From: Dyella sp. GSA-30
GTDB lineage: Bacteria > Pseudomonadota > Gammaproteobacteria > Xanthomonadales > Rhodanobacteraceae
NCBI RefSeq assembly: GCF_027924605.1
Contig: NZ_AP027042.1
Span: 659,524 to 723,523 of the forward strand
Length of the DNA: 64,000 bases
Direction: 5' to 3'
Below the pieces are notes generated by a model. That model searched no databases. It had not been told where the DNA came from and saw only the letters and a program-made list of their open reading frames with translations. The position numbers and the translations under genes were made by a program. Below, piece after piece: positions 32,801 through 39,623 of the stretch (positions are counted from its first letter, which is position 1; every line of letters starts with the position of its first letter).

Positions 32801-35408
32801 CGGTTGCTTGGGTATTGCCTGCGGTTGCCGTGCCGATGACCGGCGCGCCCGATGGGGTTTCTGCAACGGTGAAGCTCTGCTGCACCTGGGGCGCGGGCGA
32901 GAACGAGCCGTTACCGGCCTGGTTCGCATCGATCGTGCAGGTACCGGCGCTGGCGAAGGTCAACGTGCCGCCACTGGTGATGGTGCAGACACTGGTGGTC
33001 TCCGAACTGAACACGACTGGCAGTCCCGAATCGCTGGTTGCGGTCAGTGTCGGTGTAGTGCCGTAGTTCTGCGTGCCGGGGTTGTTGAAGGTAATGGTCT
33101 GCGGGCCGCGTGGCGTCACGCTGTTGGACGCCTGCGAAGCAGGGCCGGTACCGACCGTGTTGGTGGCCGTTACCGTGAACGTATATGCCGTGCCATTGTT
33201 CAGGCCAGTGACGGTAATGGGGCTGTTCGCGCCCGTTCCGGTCAGGCCACCCGGATTGGAGGTTACGGTGTAGCCGGTGATCGGCGCCCCCCCGTTATCG
33301 CTTGGCGCCGTAAACATGACCTGCGCCTGGCCGGAGCCGGTCGTCGTCGCGGTACCGATGGTCGGTGCCTGCGGCACAACCGCCGTGACGTGCAAGGTGT
33401 AAGGCGCGGCGCTGCTGAAAGCCTGCGCGTCGGTCGCCGTGATGGTGAACGAGTAGTCGCCGGAGCTGGTCGGCGTGCCCGACAACGTACCGGTGGCCGC
33501 GTCGAAATGCATGCCTCCGGGCAATGCCCCGCCGAGAGAGAAGCTGTAAGGCGCCGTACCGCCGCTGGCCGCGAAGGTCTGACTGTAAGCGCTATCCACC
33601 GTGGCATTGGGCACGACAGAGGGCGAGATCGTGATTGTCGGCGCCGCAATCTGCAACGTGTAGGAGCGCGAGCCCGAGTACGGCGCAGCCGGACCCGTGC
33701 TGGAATCATTGGCCCTGACAGTGATGTTGAAGTTACCGGCCTGGGTCGGGGTGCCGCTGAGCACACCGGCCGACGACAAGGCCATGCCGTTGGGCAGCAC
33801 ACCGCTGGCAATCGCATAATTGTAAGGCGCAGTGCCGCCGCTGGCGGTCAGACTGACCGCGCCGTACGGAACGTTGACCGAACCTGGGGGCAACGTCGCC
33901 GGGCTGATCGCGATAACCGGCGCATTGACGGTCAACGTCACGTTTGCCGGCGCAGAATGGAACGGTGCCGCAGGACCGGTCGAACTGTCCGTTGCGGTCA
34001 CCTGGACGGTGAACGTGCCCACGGCCGTGGACGTACCGCTGATGACGCCGTTGGCCGCCAGTGTCAGGCCGGCAGGCAGCGTGCCGGCGGTCACAGCATA
34101 CGTGTAGGGTGCGGCGCCACCGGAAGCACCGGCAATGGAATGATTGTAAGCGGCGCCGGCAGTGGGATTGGGCGAGGCGGCCGGCGTATAGGTGATCGTG
34201 GGGGGCGACACCGTCACCGTCACGGTGGCCGGCGACGACGTACCCGCACCATTGGTGGCGGTATAGGTAAACGTATCCGGGCCGGCATAACCGGCGGCTG
34301 GCGTGTAGGTGATCGTCGTGCCGGTGGCCGTGGCCGCGCCGTGCGCGGCCTGGGTGGCGACCGCCACACTGGTCGCCGCCGCACCGGAGAGATTGAGCGG
34401 AATGTTGGTATTGGTGCTGCCGTAAGCCACCGTCGCCGATACCGGCCCCGCCGTCGGTGGCGAGTTCTGCACCGCGATGGTGAAGTTGCCCAGGCCGGAG
34501 AAGGGTGTACCCGGGCCGGTGCTGCTGTCGGATGCGCGAACCGTAAAACTGGTCGATCCCAATGTCGTCGGCGTACCGCTGATGAGGCCGCTGCTACTGA
34601 GGCTCAGGCCTGGAGGCAGCGAGGTACCATCGTCCAAGATATACGTATACGGCGCCATGCCGCCGGATGCGGTCAGCTGATAGCTGTAGGGCGTATTGAG
34701 CGACGCATTCGGCGGCGGCGAGATCGTGACCGTTGGTGGAGATACGGTTACCGAGTAGCTCTCTACTCCCGACGTGGACGTGCTGTCTGTCGCCTGGATG
34801 GTGAATGTGTATGTACCCGATTGCGTCGGCGTGCCGCTGATGGTCGATCCGCTCAGGATCAGGCCGGTCGGCAGGGTGCCGGCGCTCACCGTAAAGGTAT
34901 AAGACCCCGTACCGCCCGATGCGCTGAGCGTCTGGCTATAGGCCACCTCGTACGATGGGTTGGGCAGGCTGCTCGGACTGACGACAATCGGCGACGTCGA
35001 CGGCTTGATGGAGACGGTGACGTTGATCTGATTGTTCTGGTCGTCGGTGAAGACGAAGTGGTCCGTCGTGAATGCGTTCGAACCGTTGCTGTTGGTGTAG
35101 GTGACGGTATCGTTGCTGTTATCGACGGTTGCCGTACCGTGCGTGGGTGGAGTCTTGATCGCACCCAGGCCGAAACCATCGCCGTCGCAACCACTGGCGT
35201 CGATCACAATGGTGGTATTGGCGGCCATCGGCGAAGTCGATGGCGTCGTATGCGAATCGGGCACATTGAAGTCGGGGCAAATGGCTGCCGCATGGCCGGC
35301 TACCGGCAACGCTAGCAGCGCGCAAAGCGCCAGGGCCCTGGCATGGGGCGAGCGGAACGATGTGCGCAGACGCGAAATGACGCGCTGCATCAACGGGTGG
35401 TACTGCAT
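29853..35408 (-). CDS. Giant autotransporter with Ig-like repeat passenger
   Basis: An 1,851-residue type V secreted protein. The signal peptide is long and basic (cleaved near VAGHAAA). The passenger (about 60-1500) is a series of putative Ig domains (He_PIG: ASGGTAPYTYAVTAGTLPAG, then LSGTPTxxG, repeated over ten times), fibronectin III-like modules (GTAYTFTVTATN) and cadherin/Big-type modules (ADTFTYTATN-like). A linker and a 12-strand autotransporter barrel follow (about 1590-1851, from IAFWTGGAVNFGKTQPGTSD to LLGVEKKFDP). It probably displays an adhesin on the cell surface. The ATG at 35408 has AGGGGA eight bases upstream. High module similarity suggests growth by duplication. Confidence 0.88.
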   Translation of the reverse strand: MQYHPLMQRVISRLRTSFRSPHARALALCALLALPVAGHAAAICPDFNVPDSHTTPSTSPMAANTTIVIDASGCDGDGFGLGAIKTPPTHGTATVDNSNDTVTYTNSNGSNAFTTDHFVFTDDQNNQINVTVSIKPSTSPIVVSPSSLPNPSYEVAYSQTLSASGGTGSYTFTVSAGTLPTGLILSGSTISGTPTQSGTYTFTIQATDSTSTSGVESYSVTVSPPTVTISPPPNASLNTPYSYQLTASGGMAPYTYILDDGTSLPPGLSLSSSGLISGTPTTLGSTSFTVRASDSSTGPGTPFSGLGNFTIAVQNSPPTAGPVSATVAYGSTNTNIPLNLSGAAATSVAVATQAAHGAATATGTTITYTPAAGYAGPDTFTYTATNGAGTSSPATVTVTVSPPTITYTPAASPNPTAGAAYNHSIAGASGGAAPYTYAVTAGTLPAGLTLAANGVISGTSTAVGTFTVQVTATDSSTGPAAPFHSAPANVTLTVNAPVIAISPATLPPGSVNVPYGAVSLTASGGTAPYNYAIASGVLPNGMALSSAGVLSGTPTQAGNFNITVRANDSSTGPAAPYSGSRSYTLQIAAPTITISPSVVPNATVDSAYSQTFAASGGTAPYSFSLGGALPGGMHFDAATGTLSGTPTSSGDYSFTITATDAQAFSSAAPYTLHVTAVVPQAPTIGTATTTGSGQAQVMFTAPSDNGGAPITGYTVTSNPGGLTGTGANSPITVTGLNNGTAYTFTVTATNTVGTGPASQASNSVTPRGPQTITFNNPGTQNYGTTPTLTATSDSGLPVVFSSETTSVCTITSGGTLTFASAGTCTIDANQAGNGSFSPAPQVQQSFTVAETPSGAPVIGTATAGNTQATVAFTPPANTGGGPIVNYTATSNPGGLTGTGTTSPITVTGLTNGTAYTFTVTATNGSGTGIASAASNSVTPIAPQTITFSNPGSQNFGTSPQLNATTTSGLPVAFSSGTTAVCTVTSSGILTTVAPGTCTIHTDQAGNSAFLPAPQVSQSFAIVVPGGAVTLSTPSPLPAGTGGVAYSLTFVSSGGAAPYTYTQTGALPVGMSMSPSGTLSGTPTSSGTYSFTVTVTDAATQTSQKTYQLTINAPGIALAPSTLPQGKVGTAYVSTTVSASGGSAPYSYAVTSGAMPAGLTLSPAGTISGTPTAAGSFNVTITATDKFGFQGAQAYTIVIGQPAPIVVNDSASTNANSPVTIPVTTVDTGPITSIAITQQPAHGTATVSGLNIVYTPAANYFGSDALQYTATGPGGTSGPATVNITVVAGAVPVAAAQTATVLGGKSVTIHAVAGATNGPFVSAAVVTQPASGTVSVQGTDLVYTAPSDASGTLGFDYTVSNPFGASKPAHVTLTVNPLPVAPTLNTTVIAATSVQVNLTATAHGGPFTGARVVSVSPANAGSTSIQSTANGYVLTFTAAPTFGGSAQITYTLSNAFAESAPGTINVVITPRSDPSKNAEVLGVLDAQADATRRMATGQISNFQRRLESLHNGGVGGFSNGITMTSASSLRRPDSLAGMQDTIDNENKRYVVSPDSPAAPSAVAGAAAGSGSAPGDIAFWTGGAVNFGKTQPGTSDNGIDFTTSGVSFGADKQVNSHLALGLGVGYGHDLSDVGQNGSRSSVDSYNIAVYGSYRPSDAWYVDALVGYQWLQFDARRFVTDDGNTVHGTRDGKQLFGSLSVGYEHRADDMLLTPYARLDLARAHLDGYTETGDSIYSLAYQRQTVKTSTGTLGLLAQWAAKRDYGVWSPQLRVEFGHDMQGSSQAAMRYADSLSGPLYQATLLNQSRNHTMLGAGIALETTRGWLLRAEYQNYLDNTSKDNQSILLGVEKKFDP

Positions 35409-35708
35409 GGTCCATGTCCCCTGTTGCACGCCCAACCGGCGGCAAACCGCGCCTCATGTAGGTCCGCGCCTGACGCCGAATGAACTTACGGCTTCCCTCA
35501 GCCGTCCCCTTAAATGCCCGCGGCGCAACGTGATTCCACACGGTACACAGCAGCCCTAATAGCGAAAATCATCCCCGGCGATTATTCAACCGGCCCACGC
35601 GGATACCGTATTGTGACGCGTTGCACGGATTCCTTGTCAAGTAACCTGCAATTAAGCGACAGTAAATAGGCGCGGCGGCCGGATGGGCAGCCGATCACAG
35701 GGGGAAAC

Positions 35709-36218
35709 ATGTCAATACCATTTCTTGGGCAAGTCTTGCTCGCGGGGTTCAATTTTGCCCCCAAGGGTTTTGCCGCCTGTAACGGGCAGCTCATGGCGAT
35801 CAGCCAGAACCAGGCACTTTTCTCATTGCTTGGTACCACATACGGCGGCAACGGCGTGACGACATTCGCACTGCCGAACATGCAAAGCCGTACGCCCTAC
35901 GGCATGGGGCCAAACAATACGTGGGGCGCACTCGGCGGCACGGAAAATGTCACGCTTTTGTCAAATCAAATTCCAGCTCATACGCATTTTTTTAGCTATA
36001 ACACCCAAACGGGCAACGAGCGCAGTCCCGCGAATGGCCTTTTGGGCAACACAGGCAGCCTTCCCATTTATGCGCCAGCGAGCGGTACGCCGCAGGTAAT
36101 TACGCACCCCAATACCATTGCGCCGCAGGGACAAAACCTGCCGCATAGCAATATCCAGCCTTATACAACGCTCAATTTCATTATTGCCCTCCAGGGCATG
36201 TTCCCTACTCGTAACTAA
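35709..36218 (+). CDS. Phage tail-collar domain protein (MdpB-like), first of three
   Basis: A 169-residue protein with the collar/microcystin-dependent-protein fold: GQVLLAGFNFAPKGFAACNG, then QALFSLLGTTYGGNGVTTFA, LPNMQSRTPYGMG, and a C-terminal PYTTLNFIIALQGMFPTRN. This is the standard layout (about 170 residues) of MdpB-type proteins found in tandem in Xanthomonads. Their role is unproven; the fold is that of phage T4 short-tail-fibre collars. A GGGGGAAAC ribosome-binding region precedes the ATG. It is followed by two paralogues, a GNAT and a small convergent gene, with no phage structural genes around. Confidence 0.88.
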   Translation: MSIPFLGQVLLAGFNFAPKGFAACNGQLMAISQNQALFSLLGTTYGGNGVTTFALPNMQSRTPYGMGPNNTWGALGGTENVTLLSNQIPAHTHFFSYNTQTGNERSPANGLLGNTGSLPIYAPASGTPQVITHPNTIAPQGQNLPHSNIQPYTTLNFIIALQGMFPTRN

Positions 36219-36235
36219 TTCGGAGACCGACGACC

Positions 36236-36766
36236 ATGACTCAGCCTTACGTCGGCGAGATCCGACTGTTTCCCTATTCGTTCGCTCCGAACGGCTGGTT
36301 CGATTGCGACGGCAGCCTGAAGCCGATCTCCGAGTACGATGTACTCTACGCCCTGCTCGGCACCACCTACGGCGGCGACGGGCAAACGACCTTCGCGGTA
36401 CCCGATATGCGTGGCCGCGTACCGATCCACATGGGCCAGGGTCTTGGTTTGTCGCAGTACGTCCTGGGCCAGATGTCTGGCACGGAAGAGGTCACTCTGC
36501 TCGGCAGCAACCTGCCCACCCACGATCATTCACTGCTCGTGACATCCGCCGGCGCCAACAGCAACACACCCAGCAACAGCGTCGAGCTGGGCACCATCAC
36601 CGGCGATACCCTGTACTCGAACAATGTCGCCGGGGTAAACCCCGCGCCTCTGGCCGCCGCCTCGTTGAGCCTTTCCGGCGGTAACTCGCCGCATGAAAAC
36701 ACCATGCCGACGTTGACGGTACGGTTCTGCATCGCCTGGGCCGGCGTGTTTCCGAGCCAGGGCTGA
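36236..36766 (+). CDS. Phage tail-collar domain protein (MdpB-like), second of three
   Basis: A 176-residue paralogue starting MTQPYVGEIRLFPYSFAPNG, with DCDGSLKPISEYDVLYALLG, TTYGGDGQTTFAVPDMRGRV and ending in RFCIAWAGVFPSQG. It starts 17 bases after the first copy ends, with GGAGACC upstream. Sequence divergence from its neighbours is large, so this is an old triplication rather than recent duplication. The middle variable part (after HDHS) differs most between copies, as expected if it defines binding specificity. Function is inferred from fold only. Confidence 0.88.
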   Translation: MTQPYVGEIRLFPYSFAPNGWFDCDGSLKPISEYDVLYALLGTTYGGDGQTTFAVPDMRGRVPIHMGQGLGLSQYVLGQMSGTEEVTLLGSNLPTHDHSLLVTSAGANSNTPSNSVELGTITGDTLYSNNVAGVNPAPLAAASLSLSGGNSPHENTMPTLTVRFCIAWAGVFPSQG

Positions 36767-36805
36767 GCACGACTCGCATAGCAAATATAATTCAGGGGAA
36801 ACCAC

Positions 36806-37339
36806 ATGAGTGATCCGTTTCTAGGCGAGATTCAGCTCTACGCCTTTCAATTTGCACCAACCAACTGGGCGTACTGTGCCGGGCAGCTGGTGCCCCTCAG
36901 TCAATATACGGCGCTTTTCTCGTTGCTCGGTATCAACTATGGCGGCAACGGCCAGAGCAATTTCGGATTGCCTAATTTCCAAAGCTTTGCCGCGTGCGCG
37001 GTCGGGCAAGGCCCGGGTTTGACGGAACGCATCCTCGGAGAAACTTTCGGCTCCGAGTCGGTCACGTTGATTTCCACCGAAATGCCCCAGCACACCCACG
37101 CCGTCAATTTTTATGCGCAGCGAGACAACACGAAGCGACAGGTCGGGCCCTCGAATGGCTCCGCGCTGGTATCGCCCAACAACAGCTCGATATTCGTCCA
37201 GAGCGCGCCTGTCAGCGGCACCTTTCCTGCCACTTCGGTAACGGTGAATCCGGGCAACCAGGCGCATCCCAACCAGCAGCCGTATCTGGCGATGAATTTC
37301 TGTATCTCGTTGCAGGGTGCATTCCCCTCACGGCCGTGA
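36806..37339 (+). CDS. Phage tail-collar domain protein (MdpB-like), third of three
   Basis: A 177-residue paralogue starting MSDPFLGEIQLYAFQFAPTN, with AYCAGQLVPLSQYTALFSLL, NYGGNGQSNFGLPNFQ and ending in NFCISLQGAFPSRP. AGGGGAAACC precedes the start. Its stop codon overlaps the GTG start of the acetyltransferase gene (GTGA), so the two are translationally coupled and probably work together. Confidence 0.88.
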   Translation: MSDPFLGEIQLYAFQFAPTNWAYCAGQLVPLSQYTALFSLLGINYGGNGQSNFGLPNFQSFAACAVGQGPGLTERILGETFGSESVTLISTEMPQHTHAVNFYAQRDNTKRQVGPSNGSALVSPNNSSIFVQSAPVSGTFPATSVTVNPGNQAHPNQQPYLAMNFCISLQGAFPSRP

Positions 37340-37884
37340 GTGCTGTACTGCCATCGTTCCCGCAGGGTCTTTCTGCGGAGTCGTTGGATGACTATCCCGG
37401 GCCTCGCGCGCCCGGGATTTCCCTGCGTTACGCCCACGACGGCGACCTGGCGTTTTTTCGCGACATCTATGCGCAATCCAGGGCGGCCGAAGTCGCGGCG
37501 ATGCCCTGGTCTGCGGCCGTGCGGCGCGCCTTTTGCGACAGCCAGTTCGAGCTACAGCATCGACACTACGTCGCTCACTATCGGCAGGGCCATTTCCTGG
37601 TCGTCGAGCACGATGGCAAAGCCATCGGACGGCTTTATGTCTGCCACCAGTCGGACGAACTATGGCTGGTCGATATCCTGATCGACCAGACCTGGCGCGG
37701 CCAGGGCATTGGCACTGCGCTGCTGGATTGGATGCGGGAACTGGCGTCGGGCTTGGGACTGATTTCGCTGCGATTGCATGTCCTCAAGAACAACCAGGGC
37801 GCACGCCGCCTATATGAGCGACAAGGCTTTGTCCCGGATGGCGCCGAAGGTGCTCATCTGCGCATGGTCAGGGCATGCGCCTGA
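37336..37884 (+). CDS. GNAT-family N-acetyltransferase
   Basis: A 182-residue protein with the GNAT core. VDILIDQTWRGQGIGTALLD contains the acetyl-CoA pyrophosphate loop (R/QxxGxG/A), and LRLHVLKNNQGARRLYERQGF is the C-terminal beta-alpha element. The start is a GTG at 37336 overlapping the stop of the third collar gene. Coupling suggests the enzyme modifies a collar protein or its ligand, but that is inference. The 30 N-terminal residues (SAVLPSFPQGLSAESLDDYP) precede the fold and may be flexible. It is convergent with the DUF6916-like gene. Confidence 0.88.
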   Translation: MSAVLPSFPQGLSAESLDDYPGPRAPGISLRYAHDGDLAFFRDIYAQSRAAEVAAMPWSAAVRRAFCDSQFELQHRHYVAHYRQGHFLVVEHDGKAIGRLYVCHQSDELWLVDILIDQTWRGQGIGTALLDWMRELASGLGLISLRLHVLKNNQGARRLYERQGFVPDGAEGAHLRMVRACA

Positions 37885-37900
37885 TCCCCGAATGCAATCG

Positions 37901-38194
37901 TCAGTTGAAGACCGCCTGGTAGATGAAGCCATCCTTATCTCTGGCGATAGGCACCAGGAAAATACCGAATTCCCCCATGCGATCGTTCTGCATGTTATAG
38001 GTCCGTTGCGGAAAAACGATCGCGGATTCGTTGCGGAACAACAGCGAAAACGGCTCACGCACCAATCCGGGCATGGGCTGATAAGGAAGTGGCCGTGCCT
38101 CGACGAGCACGAACGGTGCGCGCATCTGATCGATCTCGACCATGAAGGTCTCGTTGAGATGCGCTGCAAATTGGTCCAGACGAAGAAACTGCAT
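37901..38194 (-). CDS. Small DUF6916-like protein of the collar cluster
   Basis: A 97-residue beta-rich protein starting MQFLRLDQFAAHLNETFMVE and ending in MGEFGIFLVPIARDKDGFIY plus four residues. Proteins of this size and pattern (a small domain ending in a GxFxIFLVP-like strand) accompany collar genes in related bacteria and are, as I recall, grouped as DUF6916. AGGGGA is five bases upstream of the ATG at 38194, which decides against the longer 38245 start. The function is unknown; the gene is convergent with the acetyltransferase. Confidence 0.65.
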   Translation of the reverse strand: MQFLRLDQFAAHLNETFMVEIDQMRAPFVLVEARPLPYQPMPGLVREPFSLLFRNESAIVFPQRTYNMQNDRMGEFGIFLVPIARDKDGFIYQAVFN

Positions 38195-38591
38195 ACAATC
38201 CCCTGTGATGGTGTCGAGCATGCCCAAGCGCGACGCCGTATTCAATACGCACGCGCTTGCGCACGATGAATCTGTTCGACAGATAAGCGGCCCGGACGGT
38301 CAACCGACCTTAACGTCACGCAAGACAAGCCGCGTTTTCGGCTTCCGACACGGGGCGGCGTGAAGCGCGGCATCCGGGTCGGTGGGCATACTATTCGCAA
38401 TTGGCGATCCGCATGGTTCGCTGGCTCAGGTAACCGATATCGATGCCGAACAATAGCGCCCCGGATCCAGGGCATCCGGGGTCGCCGCATCGTCCAGCCC
38501 TGCTCATTGCCGCTCCCTGTCGTTCTTAGATATTTTTTGCAATCCGGGGCTCCGCGGCGAAGGTCAACCCGCAAGACCATGTAAATAATGC
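38195..38591. other. Intergenic region before the lanthipeptide block
   Basis: About 400 bases without a supported gene. It contains the promoter of the DUF6916-like gene on one side. Base composition turns AT-rich towards 38590, where the duplicated lanthipeptide block begins. ORFs here (for example 38360-38584) lack start signals. Confidence 0.45.
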
Positions 38592-38619
38592 GAAGCAATT
38601 CCATATTTCACAATCGAAA

Positions 38620-38634
38620 ATAACTATAGGTTAT
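38620..38634 (+). promoter_or_regulatory. Candidate promoter/operator of lanthipeptide precursor 1
   Basis: ATAACTATAGGTTAT is an AT-rich near-palindrome (ATAAC/GTTAT ends) in otherwise GC-rich DNA, about 170 bases before the precursor start. The identical 15-mer lies at 39173-39187 before precursor 2. It could be a -10 region or a regulator site. Confidence 0.4.
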
Positions 38635-38723
38635 GTCCACCGCATGCCCAGGCATTTTTCAAGTGCAAAGGAATATGCGGAAAAGCGGCCCGAGTCGGGG
38701 CCTATCGTGCGTTTGAAAACCGT

Positions 38724-38770
38724 GCCTTTCCAGCACCCGCCTTCTGACCAAAGCGCGGGCCGGGAAAGGC
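38724..38770 (+). other. Leader hairpin of lanthipeptide precursor 1
   Basis: GCCTTTCC (38724-38731) pairs with GGAAAGGC (38763-38770), and inner CCCGC (38736-38740) with GCGGG (38755-38759). It lies in the 5' leader just before the AAGGAG ribosome-binding site. The same hairpin occurs at 39277-39323, where a C-to-T change keeps pairing as a wobble. It may be a regulatory leader or a stabiliser. Confidence 0.5.
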
Positions 38771-38801
38771 TTCCCATTCGATACGATCAAGGAGCCATAC
38801 C

Positions 38802-38990
38802 ATGCAAACCCAAGACACCATCTCGAGCTGGCTGAGCCATTCGGGCAATCAGAGCAATAACCCTGCCGGCCCGCTTTTCATTGCCGGCGCACTGGCCACC
38901 GAAGCGGCACTGACCCATACCGACGCGGATATGAACATCATTACCGCGAAGACGACCATGTCCTGCGCAAACGGCTGCATCTGTTGTTAA
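38802..38990 (+). CDS. Lanthipeptide precursor peptide 1
   Basis: A 62-residue peptide with an acidic leader (MQTQDTISSWLSHSGNQSNN, then PAGPLFIAGALATEAAL) and a C-terminal core ending TAKTTMSCANGCICC. Two Thr and one Ser precede four Cys, the composition needed for lanthionine rings. Leader and core change character near residue 50. There is no double-glycine cleavage site, so the processing point is unclear. A strong AAGGAG site sits ten bases upstream of the ATG. A LanM synthetase is encoded about 630 bases downstream, which supports the call. The near-identical paralogue at 39355 differs in the core only at residues 57 (Asn/Arg) and 60 (Ile/Leu). Confidence 0.82.
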   Translation: MQTQDTISSWLSHSGNQSNNPAGPLFIAGALATEAALTHTDADMNIITAKTTMSCANGCICC

Positions 38991-39000
38991 ACGCTTGATG

Positions 39001-39029
39001 CAACGCGTAGTCCGGCCGGCTACGCGTTG
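39001..39029 (+). terminator. Hairpin after lanthipeptide precursor 1
   Basis: CAACGCGTAG (39001-39010) pairs perfectly with CTACGCGTTG (39020-39029) around a TCCGGCCGG loop, 11 bases after the stop, followed by CCTTTCGTG. The corresponding hairpin after precursor 2 has a T-A to C-G compensatory change, so the stem itself is conserved. It is probably a partial terminator or 3' stabiliser. Confidence 0.7.
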
Positions 39030-39354
39030 CCTTTCGTGTGGGACATTATCCGCGCGGTGCTTACGCCATCCGGTCCATATTTAAACAGCGCTCCATCCAT
39101 GGCTTGTATACAAAGCCACTCCAGGCTGCGTCGTACAAATAGTGAGAAGCAATTCCGGATTTCACATTCGGAAATAACTATAGGTTATGTCCACCGCATG
39201 CCCAGGCATTTTTCAATGCAAAGGAATATGCGGCAAAACGGCCCGAGTCGGGGCCTATCGTGCGTTTGAAAACAGCGTCTTTCCAACACCCGCCTCCTGA
39301 CCAAAGCGCGGGCTGGGAAAGGCTTCCCATTCGATACGATCAAGGAGTCATGCC

Positions 39355-39543
39355 ATGCAAACCCAAGACACCATCTCGAGCTGGCTGAGCCACTCGGACA
39401 ACCAGAACGACAATCCTGCCGGCCCGCTGTTCATTGCCGGCGCGGTGGCCACCGAATCGGCACTGACCGCCACGGACGCGGAGATGAACATCCTCACCGC
39501 CAAGACCACCATGTCCTGCGCAAGAGGCTGCCTCTGTTGTTAA
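39355..39543 (+). CDS. Lanthipeptide precursor peptide 2
   Basis: A 62-residue paralogue of precursor 1 (MQTQDTISSWLSHSDNQNDN; core TAKTTMSCARGCLCC). The core keeps TTMSC, GC and the terminal CC, with Arg57 and Leu60 in place of Asn and Ile. Leader changes are mostly conservative and acidic. The same AAGGAG site precedes it. Two precursors with nearly the same core suggest either dosage increase or a pair of variants rather than a classic two-component lantibiotic, whose halves are normally dissimilar. The LanM gene starts 80 bases after the stop, past an attenuator-like hairpin. Confidence 0.82.
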   Translation: MQTQDTISSWLSHSDNQNDNPAGPLFIAGAVATESALTATDAEMNILTAKTTMSCARGCLCC

Positions 39544-39553
39544 ACGCTTGAGA

Positions 39554-39582
39554 CAACGCGCAGTCCGGCCGGCTGCGCGTTG
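39554..39582 (+). terminator. Attenuator-like hairpin between precursor 2 and lanM
   Basis: CAACGCGCAG (39554-39563) pairs with CTGCGCGTTG (39573-39582) around the same TCCGGCCGG loop as copy 1. Relative to copy 1, both strands changed together (T-A to C-G), direct covariation evidence for a selected RNA stem. Sited between precursor and synthetase, it would reduce read-through into lanM, giving more precursor than enzyme. Confidence 0.72.
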
Positions 39583-39623
39583 CCTTTCGTGCAGAACACT
39601 TCCGCGTTTGAGCGAGCGATTCC

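Larger units (their letters stand above)
38592..39045 (+). repeat. Duplicated lanthipeptide block, copy 1
   Basis: A unit of about 450 bases that recurs at 39145-39597 with a constant offset of 553. It contains an AT-rich promoter-like segment, a hairpin leader, a precursor gene and a downstream hairpin. About 100 unique bases separate the two copies. Differences between copies are scattered point changes, several of which preserve base pairing. Confidence 0.85.
39145..39597 (+). repeat. Duplicated lanthipeptide block, copy 2
   Basis: The second copy of the block at 38592-39045, offset 553 bases throughout. It includes the AT-rich 15-mer (39173-39187), the leader hairpin (39277-39323), precursor 2 and the downstream hairpin (39554-39582). 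It ends just before the LanM gene. Confidence 0.85.

Noticed and set aside
32223-35315. 1,030-codon plus-strand frame, and the 731-codon frame at 29991
   Set aside because: They are antisense to the autotransporter gene. They are Arg/Gly-rich with no domain, while the minus strand has clear Ig modules, a signal peptide and a barrel.
35709-37339. Prophage remnant, from the tail-collar domains
   Set aside because: No other phage structural, integrase or lysis gene is present. MdpB-like triplets occur as a chromosomal module.
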